A stretch of 64,000 bases of DNA from Sphingobacterium sp. (GTDB lineage Bacteria; Bacteroidota; Bacteroidia; Sphingobacteriales; Sphingobacteriaceae), in assembly GCA_031253985.1 (NCBI GenBank), contig JAIRVH010000123.1, forward strand, positions 92,444 to 156,443. Direction: 5' to 3'. Below, piece by piece: positions 26,255 through 35,628 of the stretch. The number at the start of each line of letters is the position of its first letter. Position 1 is the stretch's first letter. The position numbers and the translations under genes are program-made. The notes beneath the pieces were generated by a model. It had not been told where the DNA came from. It searched no databases and saw only the letters and a program-made list of their open reading frames with translations.

Positions 26255-28483
26255 TTAGGGTTTCTTAACGATCTTGATGATTTTATTTGCTTTTAATCGG
26301 AGTTGATAGAGGTATTTGCCATTGATCTCCTGTTTCATATCCAAGCCGGACAATACATTGGGGCTCAGTAGCTCTATCGTCTGCTCCAGCGGCGAAGAGA
26401 GCTGAAGCTGCTCAATTTGTTTATTTTTCCACTTCATTTCTGCGATAAGGATATTTCCACGTGCTTTTAATCCTTTCACACCACCATCACTCCAGTTGTC
26501 TGGTAATGCAGGCAGCAATTCCAATACATCGGTTTGGGACTGCAGCAGCATTTCACTCAATGCAGCGACATACCCTAGGTTTCCGTCAATCTGAAACGGC
26601 GGATGGGCACATAAAAGGTTTGCGTATACACCACCACCGTTATTATAGTCGATACCGTCCCCACCCACTAGATTGATAAAATTATTCAGGATTTTGTAGG
26701 CATGGTTTCCGTCCTGGAGTCGCGCCCAGAAGGCAACCTTCCAAGCCATAGACCAACCGGTAGATTCGTCGCCACGGGCGGTCAATGTCACCTTTGCCGC
26801 TTTGGTGAGCTCGGGAGTTTTTAAAATCGAGAATTGATTGCCTGGATAAAGACCAAAAAGATGGGACACATGACGATGTTTATCCTGCGGATCATCGCGG
26901 TCACTTTCCCACTCCTGTAGCTGGCCCCATTTACCGATCTTCGGTTTCAATAGGGCGTTTCGGAGCGCCTCGATATGCTGACGATAACCTGTATCCAGCT
27001 TTAAGACAAGACAAGCCGCAATATAATTGCCGAAGAGATTATCAATAATCTGGTGGTCGTAGCTGACAGCATCCTCTGTCGGACCATGTTCGGGCGACCA
27101 GCCCTTTGGAGCAACCACAGTTCCGTCCGCCCTCCGGATTAATCTGTCGTCCCAAAACTCACATATTTCTTTCAATATCGGATAGGCAAACTCTTTCAGA
27201 TACTTTTTATCACCATTAAATGCATAATGTTCCCAAAGTGCCTGCGCATACCAGGCACTTCCCGGCGTATTCCAAAGAAAGCTTTCACCCCCGAAAATAT
27301 TGTTTTCAGTCTTGACCGTCCAGCCTCTCACGCCAGGAAATTCCTTTTGTGTATTTATTTTCTTTATCGCACGCATGCTGTTGATATAATCGAGGTAGGG
27401 CCAAGCAGATTCACTTAGATTGGCTACTTCGGCAGGCCAATAATTCATCTGCACATTGATATTGGAGTGATAATCGGAGCGCCAAGGTGGATTATTGCTG
27501 TTATTCCAGAGTCCCTGTAAGTTTGCCGGCAGACCGCCTTTTCGCGAGGAGCTGATCAGCAGATAACGTCCATATTGATAAACCAAGGCTTCCAAGGCAG
27601 GAATAGGCTGTTTCTTATAGGCTTCCAGCAGCGTTTTCGTTGTCTGCTGCCGATCTAATTGGATGTGGTCAAGATCAAGTTCGATCCTGTTAAATAAGGA
27701 TGTATAATCTGCAATATGTCTTTCAAGCAGTTTATTTACGCCATATCTTTTTGCCTGACTCAGATAACGCTCATTGGCTGCTGCCGGATCTTCGGCTGAC
27801 TTCCATTGTGTTATCCGTGTCGGCGTATAGTTTGTTGCTGCACTTAGCAGCAGCACGAGTCGGTCAGCAGATTTGACAACAAGAATTGACTTTCCCTGTT
27901 CGTCTTTTGTTGCGGACAATGTACCACCTGTGGCCTGAACTTCGACCCGGGCAGCATATTTCATCCCATTGGACAACACACCCTGAAACTCAAGCCGACC
28001 ATTAGTGACCATCACGTCCCCTCCGTGGGCATCTTGTAGAGCGACCTCCGCATTCAGCGTCCCTTTTTTACTGTTTGTATACTCAAATACCATCACCTGA
28101 TCTGGCTGACTCGCAAAATAACGGCGTTTTAGCGTCTGCGCTTTTTGCTGAAAACCAATTTCATGCAACCCTTTATCCAAATTTAATTTGCGACTGTACG
28201 ATGAAAAGGATTGATTCCCTTGCTGATCGAAGCGAACAAACAGATCGCCGAAGGCTTGGTAAGCACCTGTTTCCTGTTCGTCACCTGTCCAGAGGCTATT
28301 TTCATTAAATTGAATATGTTCTTCCTGTACACCGCCAAAGATCATAGCTCCGATTCGACCATTGCCGATTGGATAAGCCTCGGTCATCCAATCTTTGGCA
28401 GGTCGATCATCCCAGAGATAATAACGCTGGGCATAAGCGGAGCCAAAACAAATTGTCAAAAATAGGAAGAGAAGGTATTTCAT
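26255..28483 (-). CDS. GH95 alpha-L-fucosidase or alpha-L-galactosidase
   Basis: About 742 aa with a signal peptide (MKYLLFLFLTICFGSAYA). ATG 28483 is preferred, since upstream in-frame ATGs at 28495 and 28501 only add a short polar tail. GH95 marks are YPIGNGRIGAMIFGG and NENSLWTG at the N-terminus, NINVQMNYWPAE in the barrel, WSPEHGP with the general acid E471, and QIDGNLG with D639 (numbered from 28501). GH95 is an inverting (alpha/alpha)6 enzyme that removes alpha-1,2-L-fucose or L-galactose. QIDGNLG differs slightly from the usual DGNFG. It lies 14 nt before the GH36 gene. Confidence 0.88.
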   Translation of the reverse strand: MKYLLFLFLTICFGSAYAQRYYLWDDRPAKDWMTEAYPIGNGRIGAMIFGGVQEEHIQFNENSLWTGDEQETGAYQAFGDLFVRFDQQGNQSFSSYSRKLNLDKGLHEIGFQQKAQTLKRRYFASQPDQVMVFEYTNSKKGTLNAEVALQDAHGGDVMVTNGRLEFQGVLSNGMKYAARVEVQATGGTLSATKDEQGKSILVVKSADRLVLLLSAATNYTPTRITQWKSAEDPAAANERYLSQAKRYGVNKLLERHIADYTSLFNRIELDLDHIQLDRQQTTKTLLEAYKKQPIPALEALVYQYGRYLLISSSRKGGLPANLQGLWNNSNNPPWRSDYHSNINVQMNYWPAEVANLSESAWPYLDYINSMRAIKKINTQKEFPGVRGWTVKTENNIFGGESFLWNTPGSAWYAQALWEHYAFNGDKKYLKEFAYPILKEICEFWDDRLIRRADGTVVAPKGWSPEHGPTEDAVSYDHQIIDNLFGNYIAACLVLKLDTGYRQHIEALRNALLKPKIGKWGQLQEWESDRDDPQDKHRHVSHLFGLYPGNQFSILKTPELTKAAKVTLTARGDESTGWSMAWKVAFWARLQDGNHAYKILNNFINLVGGDGIDYNNGGGVYANLLCAHPPFQIDGNLGYVAALSEMLLQSQTDVLELLPALPDNWSDGGVKGLKARGNILIAEMKWKNKQIEQLQLSSPLEQTIELLSPNVLSGLDMKQEINGKYLYQLRLKANKIIKIVKKP

Positions 28484-28517
28484 TTTTGTGTGCATCAACA
28501 TAGCGGTTTATACAATT

Positions 28518-30113
28518 TTATTGGGCAATGCCCAAGGGTGAAAAAACAAGGTATATGACAATCATCAAGACAATCAGAACAGCCCCTACGCCATAGCGGC
28601 CTTTCCAATAGGCTTCTTTGTGCTGGCCGGAGAATTCAAATTGATACGTTGACCTATAGCTGGGCTGGCTCAATTTACTTCCCCCCCAGATAAGCAGTGA
28701 AATCATCAGAAACAGTACAGCGAATAGATGGAGATAATGGAGCTCTGTTTTCCAGACAAACACCAGAAAAAAATAACTGAACATGTACAAAAACAGACCA
28801 ATCTGTGCCATGCGTGGTGTCACACGGCGGGATATAATCCCCAAGATCATAATGGTGAAGATGGGCATATTGAACAATCCCGATACGGTCTGCAAATAGG
28901 TATAAAATCCATCGTGGGCAAAAAGGATAAAAGGAGCAATAAACATTGCTGAAATTGAAATAATCAACTCAAACAATTTCCCTTTTCGCACCAGTTCCTT
29001 TTCACCATGCGGCCTTTTTTTATAGACCAGGTAGGGTTTGTAAATATTAAAAATAAATAAACTCCCACAGCTTTGCAGCCCTGCCGTGTACGTTGTCATC
29101 GCAGCACCAAAGACCAGGGCCAACGAAAAGCCGATCAGGATATCGGGGAAGATTAAAACAATAAGCTTCGGGAAAACAGAAGCTGTAGGCTGAACATGCG
29201 GCAGTAAATGCACAGCCAAAAGCCCGGGCAGATTGATCAATAGCGGCATCAACAATTTACCGCCAGCAGCCAAGGTCATCCCCTTTTGGGCCTCCTTTAA
29301 ATTACGGGCACTCAAGGCCTGCTGTGCAATATAAGGTTCCATCCCCCAGTAATAGAAATTGATCAGCAGCATTCCTGTAAATAAAGTTGAAAATGGCACC
29401 GCGTCCTGTTTTCCACCAACGGCGTTGAGGTGCTCTTTTTTTTCATGCAGTAACTGCGTTAGGCCAGACCATACATCTCCAGCACCAAGGTGCCAGAGCG
29501 CAAAGATAGGAATGAGCACCGCAAGCAAAAACAGACATAAGCCTAAGCTTAAGTCAGACAAGGAGATCAGCTTGAGCCCACCCAAAATACTGTACAAACT
29601 ACCGATCACGCCTAAAGCCCATACCAGCAGCCAGATGCTCTGCCAATACGTAATATGCAATAGCGCTGGAACATCAAACATGGTCGCAAGGCTCAGTGCT
29701 CCACCATACAATACCGGAGGCAGCAAATTGACAATATAGCCTATCAAAATAAGGATAGAAACCAGCATTTTTGTTTTAGCGTCAAATCGCAAAGCCAAAA
29801 AATCCGGCACCGTCCGAAAACCATGCTTAAAATAAATAGGCAACAGAAACTCCGATACCAAAAGCATGGCCACAACCGAGCTGACGCCCCAACCGATGAC
29901 GGAAAGATTATTGATATAAACCGATTCGTTTTCACCTATAAACTGGTTGGCGCTCAAGTTTGTCAAGAGCAAGGCCGAACCCACCATCCAAAAGCTATTG
30001 CTCTTTCCGGCCAGAAAGAAACCATTGAGCGTGGTGGAATAGGTGGTCTTAAATTTCCATAAGGACCATAATGCAACCAAGCCGGTAAAAAGACAAAAAC
30101 TAAAAATTATCAT
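28518..30113 (-). CDS. SSS-family sodium/solute symporter (sugar-type)
   Basis: A 531-aa inner-membrane protein with about 14 TM helices, matching SLC5/SglT-like transporters. Typical features are FFLAGKSNSFWMVGSALLLTNLSANQFIGE, FRTVPDFLALRFD, and the loop MEPYIAQQALSARNLKEAQKG. Unlike many SusCD loci that use MFS permeases, this PUL seems to use sodium-driven uptake of the released sugar, perhaps galactose or fucose. It lies directly between the regulator gene and GH95. Confidence 0.88.
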   Translation of the reverse strand: MIIFSFCLFTGLVALWSLWKFKTTYSTTLNGFFLAGKSNSFWMVGSALLLTNLSANQFIGENESVYINNLSVIGWGVSSVVAMLLVSEFLLPIYFKHGFRTVPDFLALRFDAKTKMLVSILILIGYIVNLLPPVLYGGALSLATMFDVPALLHITYWQSIWLLVWALGVIGSLYSILGGLKLISLSDLSLGLCLFLLAVLIPIFALWHLGAGDVWSGLTQLLHEKKEHLNAVGGKQDAVPFSTLFTGMLLINFYYWGMEPYIAQQALSARNLKEAQKGMTLAAGGKLLMPLLINLPGLLAVHLLPHVQPTASVFPKLIVLIFPDILIGFSLALVFGAAMTTYTAGLQSCGSLFIFNIYKPYLVYKKRPHGEKELVRKGKLFELIISISAMFIAPFILFAHDGFYTYLQTVSGLFNMPIFTIMILGIISRRVTPRMAQIGLFLYMFSYFFLVFVWKTELHYLHLFAVLFLMISLLIWGGSKLSQPSYRSTYQFEFSGQHKEAYWKGRYGVGAVLIVLMIVIYLVFSPLGIAQ

Positions 30114-30128
30114 CGTAAAACTTTCTTT

Positions 30129-31169
30129 TTATACAGAGCCGCGATCCGCCAACGTTGTCGGCACCACTTCCCGAATCAATGTTCTTTCGAGCACAAACTT
30201 GGCCGCTTCGGCCCCAATCTGTGCAAAACTCGTCGAAAAGGTCGTAATACCGCCGCTGATAATCTCTTTAATGACATCATCATTATGAGATAAAATGCCC
30301 AGATCCTCGCCCAGGGTCCAGCCCTTTTGAAGCACCTCTTTTAACATCTGATAGAGCTCCGGATTATGAATGGTAAAATACAGTTTTCCCTTTTTTAGGT
30401 CGCCCACATGGTATTGCTTTTCGATACGTCCTTTTATCTTGAAGTCTTTCAGAAAGCGTAAGAAAGCATTTTTGATTTCATTGGGTTCGGCTGTATTTTC
30501 CCTAAAATAGAAGATCACTTCTTTATACTTTTTGATCTTCGGATGCAGCTGCTGGAATACCGCATAAGTGGCCGCTTCAAATTCCTGAGAAACATAAGAA
30601 TATTCTGCACCCAGATCCATCAGCCGATCGATAATCAATAGTTTTGATACCGGAATATTGCGCAGCAAATGCGCAGAATCGGCATTTTCAATCGGCGCAA
30701 CAATATATACTGTATAGCGACCTTGTATGCGGTTAAAGATATCCTCAAAGGTTTCCATATTGTTGTGATGGAAAAAAAGATCGACCGTCACTTCCTCCGG
30801 CAGATTGGCCCGTAATTCAGACACCAAGGTATCCTGAAAAGTATCGTAAGCATATAGCAACACGGCGACTTTCTGTTTCAACTGCGTATTGTTGCTAACG
30901 ACAAAATATCCTTTTCTATTTTTGGATTCCACCACGCCGTGGGCGATCAGGTCGCGATAAGCTTTGGCGAAAGTTTCCCGAGCGTAGCCGAGGTATTGAA
31001 TCAGGTTATTGACGGATGGTAAGCTGGAATGTACCTCCAATTCATTGGCATCAATGGCATCTAATACGCCCTGCACAATACATTCATGTTTCGAAAGCCC
31101 GTTTAAAGCTTCCAATCGTTTGATCCGACCGATCAACGCTTTAAACTGTTCTTCTTTGGTTATCTTCAT
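30129..31169 (-). CDS. GntR-type regulator with sugar-binding-protein-like C-terminus
   Basis: A 346-aa transcription factor. The winged-helix domain (about 20-90) shows SLPSVNNLIQYLGYARETFAKAYRDLIAHGVVE, a GntR reading head with the usual P-S-x-x-x-L and wing G-x-x-x-S-x-x-x-x-G. The remaining 250 residues have the alternating alpha/beta pattern of a LacI-like periplasmic-binding fold (KVAVLLYAYDTFQDTLVSEL; ISGGITTFSTSFAQIGAEAAKFVLERTL). Such GntR proteins sense monosaccharides. Its position inside the PUL (14 nt after the GH-D gene, 15 nt before the symporter) points to local feedback control. Confidence 0.85.
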   Translation of the reverse strand: MKITKEEQFKALIGRIKRLEALNGLSKHECIVQGVLDAIDANELEVHSSLPSVNNLIQYLGYARETFAKAYRDLIAHGVVESKNRKGYFVVSNNTQLKQKVAVLLYAYDTFQDTLVSELRANLPEEVTVDLFFHHNNMETFEDIFNRIQGRYTVYIVAPIENADSAHLLRNIPVSKLLIIDRLMDLGAEYSYVSQEFEAATYAVFQQLHPKIKKYKEVIFYFRENTAEPNEIKNAFLRFLKDFKIKGRIEKQYHVGDLKKGKLYFTIHNPELYQMLKEVLQKGWTLGEDLGILSHNDDVIKEIISGGITTFSTSFAQIGAEAAKFVLERTLIREVVPTTLADRGSV

Positions 31170-31182
31170 ATATTATTATTAA

Positions 31183-33204
31183 CTAAAGAGCAATCTTAAG
31201 TAATTTTGCTCCTGCTTGCTCAAAGGCAATGGGATTTTCAGCACTGAATTCCTGTGCTGTTTTTTCAAATAGCTCCAAGGCCTTATATGTTGTATTTGGC
31301 ATCAGGCCAAGCTGTTTAAAATCAATCGTGACCGAGGTAGGTTCATGTGCGTAGTTAAATACCGCCACATAGAGGTCATTTCCTACCTTTTTATAAAAAT
31401 AGCGATTAGCAGCTTTTCCTTCGACAAATCCTGCCGGACGGAAACTTTTACCGTCGGCAATGATCTTTAAAATTTCCGGATCCTGCAGATATTGATTCAT
31501 CTTAGGCTGCCAGTTTTCTTTCTTGGAGAGATCGTCGCCCAAGATGATTGTTCCGGTAACTACCCCCGACAGCAGTCTCGCTTTATTGACTTCTGGATGT
31601 TCATCGTGAAAAACTAAATGATCGGCATCGATAAAATCGTATAGATAGGTTTGCCACCAGCCATAACTGACGCTGTTTAGCGTATATTGAGTCTGATCGA
31701 TGGTCTTCCAGACATCACAGGCTATTCTGCGCATATGGGCAAATTGCGCTGTAGCAAGTGAAGGTGAAATCGCGGCATAAATCAACATTTTCCCCTTCAG
31801 AACATCGACAAGATGCTTCATTCCTACCGCATAAGCTTGCATACCAGTCTGGATTTTCTTATCGTAAAAACCAGTGGATTCGATTGCAGCATGGGAAAGA
31901 AAGTCTACTTTGATCATCCGAAAGCCACAGTCGACCAATTTTCCTAAGATGACATCCATTCGAGCCAAAGTGCCGGGATGTGTCGGATCGAGGGCCCTGC
32001 CACCATCGAGGTTGTGATAGCCTTTTTGGGTTTTGGTCCAGAGCTGACCAAAGGTAAATTGACTCCCCTCCGCTTTGCGGTCAGGGCCACTTCCATGTCC
32101 CCAGTCCGTAAACGGAGCCCAGTAGACACCCGGTTTGAGCCCCAGGGAATCACAATATCGCACAAATTGTTTCAGCTGCGTGTAGTCTCCCGACATCCCT
32201 CCAGGAGTCATATTATCCCAAAAGGAATCCAAGTCAATAAATGCTTCACCATCAGCGTTGCGGAAATAAGGAATATCCTTTGCAAAATACTGCGCTGTAG
32301 CTGTTGCATTCTGAAAATTCAGTTTTTCCTGTATCACGCCCCAACTGTTCCAGCCCACAGGTGTCGCTCCCTGCCAGGATTGTACATAGGGAGGCGATAG
32401 CTTCCGGTGGATTTTAGCATAATTTTCAAGCCCAATCCGCCAATCTTTATCGTAAGATACCAGGTATTTTGGTGAGCGGATCACATCGCCCTTCACAGCA
32501 CCATGTGCCATAGAATCCCGTGTAATCGTGACATCTGTAAATCCGGCCCGCGCAGCAAGGTGGTTGTATTGACCACGATCGCCTCTGATCGCAATGCCCG
32601 ATTTCCAAACGGATTGATCCAGAGAACCGATCAGCAAGCCTTTTCCGCTCTCCTTGTCGTATACCACACCGACCTCGGCGCTGCTCTTGCTGTCATTAGA
32701 AATCGCATTGTTTTCGTAAGAAATAAACGTATCGTTATCAAAAGGAACGGCCAGCTGATACAAGGATTTCCCTAAGCCGGCAAATGAAGCATGAGACCAG
32801 ATCGGCACAAGTTCATTACTGGACAGATTTTTGCCCTTCGCTTCCAGTTCAATAATGACCGCTTCCATGTGGTCATAGAAATAAAAATGCTGCAGCAGTT
32901 CTATTCCCTGCTGGCTTTTAACTGAAACTGTATACCGTACACCGTTGCCGAGGTTATCCCGAATCGCCTGTTCGGTGATTTTACGGGATCCCGTGAGCTT
33001 ATCTGTGCTAATCTTTTGTCCATTAGCAAGTGCCAAATAGGCACTTGCTTGCTGGATATAAGCGATTTGATCTTTACTTAAGGAATATGTTCCGGCCGCT
33101 TTGTCGTACGTTAATGTTACTCCATTTTTCCTGACCTGAAAAGGCTGTGCGGCCAACATGGAGGTACATAGCATAAAACATAGCGCGAAAATAAATGTCT
33201 TCAT
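31183..33204 (-). CDS. Clan GH-D alpha-galactosidase-like glycosidase
   Basis: A 673-aa secreted protein (signal to MLAAQ). The barrel opens with TPVGWNSWGV, typical of GH27/GH36. The nucleophile is probably D434 in MIKVDFLSHAA, and D497 in RRIACDVWK fits the R-x-x-x-D acid/base pattern. The enzyme differs clearly from the GH36 at 24042, so the two probably attack different alpha-linked residues (galactose, galactosamine or a related sugar). It begins 11 nt after the DUF4998 lipoprotein gene. Assignment to GH27, GH36 or a GH36-like subfamily needs a profile search. Confidence 0.75.
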   Translation of the reverse strand: MKTFIFALCFMLCTSMLAAQPFQVRKNGVTLTYDKAAGTYSLSKDQIAYIQQASAYLALANGQKISTDKLTGSRKITEQAIRDNLGNGVRYTVSVKSQQGIELLQHFYFYDHMEAVIIELEAKGKNLSSNELVPIWSHASFAGLGKSLYQLAVPFDNDTFISYENNAISNDSKSSAEVGVVYDKESGKGLLIGSLDQSVWKSGIAIRGDRGQYNHLAARAGFTDVTITRDSMAHGAVKGDVIRSPKYLVSYDKDWRIGLENYAKIHRKLSPPYVQSWQGATPVGWNSWGVIQEKLNFQNATATAQYFAKDIPYFRNADGEAFIDLDSFWDNMTPGGMSGDYTQLKQFVRYCDSLGLKPGVYWAPFTDWGHGSGPDRKAEGSQFTFGQLWTKTQKGYHNLDGGRALDPTHPGTLARMDVILGKLVDCGFRMIKVDFLSHAAIESTGFYDKKIQTGMQAYAVGMKHLVDVLKGKMLIYAAISPSLATAQFAHMRRIACDVWKTIDQTQYTLNSVSYGWWQTYLYDFIDADHLVFHDEHPEVNKARLLSGVVTGTIILGDDLSKKENWQPKMNQYLQDPEILKIIADGKSFRPAGFVEGKAANRYFYKKVGNDLYVAVFNYAHEPTSVTIDFKQLGLMPNTTYKALELFEKTAQEFSAENPIAFEQAGAKLLKIAL

Positions 33205-33215
33205 TCTGCTTGATA

Positions 33216-34394
33216 TTATTGTAAATTGATTTGAAACGCGTTAATCTTCATATAATGGTCGGGTTGAAAATTGACCAGCATTCCTATATTGACGGTCACC
33301 TTTTCTTTAATTTCAAAATAAACACCATCCGATTTAACATCAGCATGAGCCATTGCCTGTTGAATCTGCTCAAGATCTGGAATTCCGCTGTTTGCTTTGC
33401 TGACAACCAGTTTTGCTGGCGGTTGATCATAATTTGTCCAGGATAAGTTACAAAAAAAACGATATTTACCTGGCAATAAGGTTACTTTTTGCTCGATTTT
33501 GCCATTGACAATAGCTGGAGCACCCCAGCCGGCTTCAATATTAACCACTCCACCGTCATCCGAACCAAAGCCACCATAACCATTGTGGTTTTTCATCGCT
33601 GTATTGGTGATCCAGTTGTCCAAAACTCCCCAGCGGTTGCCGTCATAGACCGTCGCTGTAAACGGTGTTTTGTAATTCTGGAGGTACCAAGGCGTAATAT
33701 TATCTTTTTTTACAGCCAGCTTGGTCGATTTAACCATAAAGGTATCAATCGCTAGACTATCTGGTCTGAACACGGTACGATAAGAAACTTCTGCCCCCGG
33801 GAGATAGCGTTGGAGACCAATCTTTTCATCCTGATTTTTAGTGCGCACGACGGTATCTGTAGTTCCACCATCCCAATTTCTATACGCGATACGCAAGCCG
33901 TCAAAACCCATGGTTTCCGACACATTCTGGAGCCCCAGTTGCAACTGCTGACCAGCGATAAAATTCTGTTCGAGCACCACGCGCTGGTATAGTCCCTCTC
34001 GGTAACGATCGCCATAGACATTTCCGACCAGGTAAGTCGGCACGGAAAAGCGGCCTGCGGCATCCACGCTGCGGATCTCAAAATTTATGGGCCCTTCCGA
34101 TAGTTTGTCAATTAAATAACGTACCGTATCCACCTTGCCGGTCAACTTGACCGGAATTCGCATCGAATCCTGCTTGCTATTCCAATAAATGCGCAGTTCA
34201 GACACACCCGAGGAAGCTCTATAGACGCCTTCGATCTGTACGCGATATTTTCCCGAGCGAACTTTTATCGAATCCAGTTTTGCCGGGTAAATAATTGCTT
34301 TTCCGTCTGTGTGCTCGGTAAACTCGTCCATTTTGGAACAAGCCGCCAACAGCGCCAGCACAAACAACGACAGCAATACGATATATCTTTTCAT
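33216..34394 (-). CDS. DUF4998/DUF5013-type surface lipoprotein of the PUL
   Basis: A 392-aa lipoprotein with signal MKRYIVLLSLFVLALLAAC. The N-terminal half matches DUF4998 (IIYPAKLDSIKVRSGKYRVQ; VSELRIYWN; FEIRSVDAAGRFSVP), an Ig-like fold. The C-terminal half has a carbohydrate-binding-like look (WGVLDNWITN, GGFGSDDGGVVNIEAGWG, PGKYRFFC). Such proteins often accompany SusD as surface glycan-binding proteins. It lies fourth in the operon after SusC, SusD and the DUF4959/DUF5000 lipoprotein. Ligand unknown. Confidence 0.75.
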   Translation of the reverse strand: MKRYIVLLSLFVLALLAACSKMDEFTEHTDGKAIIYPAKLDSIKVRSGKYRVQIEGVYRASSGVSELRIYWNSKQDSMRIPVKLTGKVDTVRYLIDKLSEGPINFEIRSVDAAGRFSVPTYLVGNVYGDRYREGLYQRVVLEQNFIAGQQLQLGLQNVSETMGFDGLRIAYRNWDGGTTDTVVRTKNQDEKIGLQRYLPGAEVSYRTVFRPDSLAIDTFMVKSTKLAVKKDNITPWYLQNYKTPFTATVYDGNRWGVLDNWITNTAMKNHNGYGGFGSDDGGVVNIEAGWGAPAIVNGKIEQKVTLLPGKYRFFCNLSWTNYDQPPAKLVVSKANSGIPDLEQIQQAMAHADVKSDGVYFEIKEKVTVNIGMLVNFQPDHYMKINAFQINLQ

Positions 34395-34415
34395 AACTTT
34401 GCTTTTTTTAATTGA

Positions 34416-35603
34416 TTAATAGACGCCCCAAACCTGAATCTGGTTAATCTGCATAAAGTAACTGCCGCGCCAATTGCGCAGATTGCGGATACGGAGGTAT
34501 TTATATTTCGGTGCGTCTTCGGGTAAATCAAATGACCAACCCGAGGTGCCATACACTTCGTCTGCATTGGTATTTGTTCCCGAAGGGGTTCCCGACGGTT
34601 TACGTACCGTACAGGTAGCCAGTTTGGTCCAGGACTCCCAAGAGCCGTCCAGATTTGGGGTGTTGCTTCCCCAGATCTCAAAATCACGCAGGTTTCCTTT
34701 ATCATAGAATCCATTTTCCCTTCTCGGAAAAATCACCACCCGGCTCAGCTTTGCTTCCTTCCCGATCGAGAAAGTCACCGATTGAGGCACACCTGCATTC
34801 TCCACGGTATAGAAGCTTGGCCATTTGGACGTATTGAGATTGCCGTCCCATAGATTATCCATAGAACCGTAGAGGATCTGCGCATCCCCTGGTAAGCGTA
34901 ACGGTGTAAATAATTGCCGGTTAAACAGGTTTTCCTCCAATGGCGTAATCGAGGTGTATAACGTATCTGATTTGTTCAACCAGCGATCGCGCACATAAAA
35001 TGCAAACTTCATTTCTTTAGATTTCAATCCACGGACATTATATAGGATGATGGAATCCTGTCCATAATAGTTATCCAAGGGCAGGTACTCGCCATTGTTG
35101 AGCGAGTCGACCATGGGTACGATCACAACATTTCCTTTTTCCTTATTGGTTGAGGTAATGCGGATACCACCAAAGGCAGCCGCTACTTTCATCTCAGCGA
35201 ACACTAGATTAAAGATCGGCGTCTTCGGTTCAACAATCACGTCCACGGGATCCGATACCACCTCAGCTTTGCTCACGGCATACAATTTGACGGTATGCGG
35301 TTTGGTATCCGGAAATCCATCAATTAAAATTTCATTGGTATAGGTTGACGATTTGACGACACGGGTCTCGCCACTTGCCATGACATATTCGGCTTTGACA
35401 TAGAGTATGTTGTCATTTTCCGGAAGACTATAATGTATCGTTGCCTGCCCAAAGCCATTGACGACAGAGGGATGCTGTACCAATCCAGGTTTGGTCTGAT
35501 CGTCCTCCATTAAGGTCCAGCCCTTTTCTTCTTTACAGCCCAGCAGCAAGAGCAGCAAACCGGTAAATAAATAGATACTATGATGATATATTCGATTTTT
35601 CAT
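34416..35603 (-). CDS. DUF4959/DUF5126/DUF5000-type surface glycan-binding lipoprotein
   Basis: A 395-aa lipoprotein (signal ends LLLLLLGC). The domain order by pattern is DUF4959 (about 25-125, Fn3-like), DUF5126 (about 130-245) and a C-terminal DUF5000 discoidin-like module (SKWPSFYTVENAGVPQSVTFSIG; LRDFEIWGSNTPNLDGSWESW; KYLRIRNLRNW). The F5/8-type module normally binds galactose or fucose-type sugars, in line with the operon's enzymes. It follows SusD by 25 nt. Confidence 0.78.
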   Translation of the reverse strand: MKNRIYHHSIYLFTGLLLLLLGCKEEKGWTLMEDDQTKPGLVQHPSVVNGFGQATIHYSLPENDNILYVKAEYVMASGETRVVKSSTYTNEILIDGFPDTKPHTVKLYAVSKAEVVSDPVDVIVEPKTPIFNLVFAEMKVAAAFGGIRITSTNKEKGNVVIVPMVDSLNNGEYLPLDNYYGQDSIILYNVRGLKSKEMKFAFYVRDRWLNKSDTLYTSITPLEENLFNRQLFTPLRLPGDAQILYGSMDNLWDGNLNTSKWPSFYTVENAGVPQSVTFSIGKEAKLSRVVIFPRRENGFYDKGNLRDFEIWGSNTPNLDGSWESWTKLATCTVRKPSGTPSGTNTNADEVYGTSGWSFDLPEDAPKYKYLRIRNLRNWRGSYFMQINQIQVWGVY

Positions 35604-35628
35604 GATTTTCTTGAATTTAAAACGACAA

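Noticed and set aside
34332..34341. A 10-nt match between the start of the guide at 45051-45081 and the DUF4998 coding region
   Set aside because: Ten bases are expected by chance a few times when about 18 guides are compared with 64 kb on both strands, and the site is inside a coding region.
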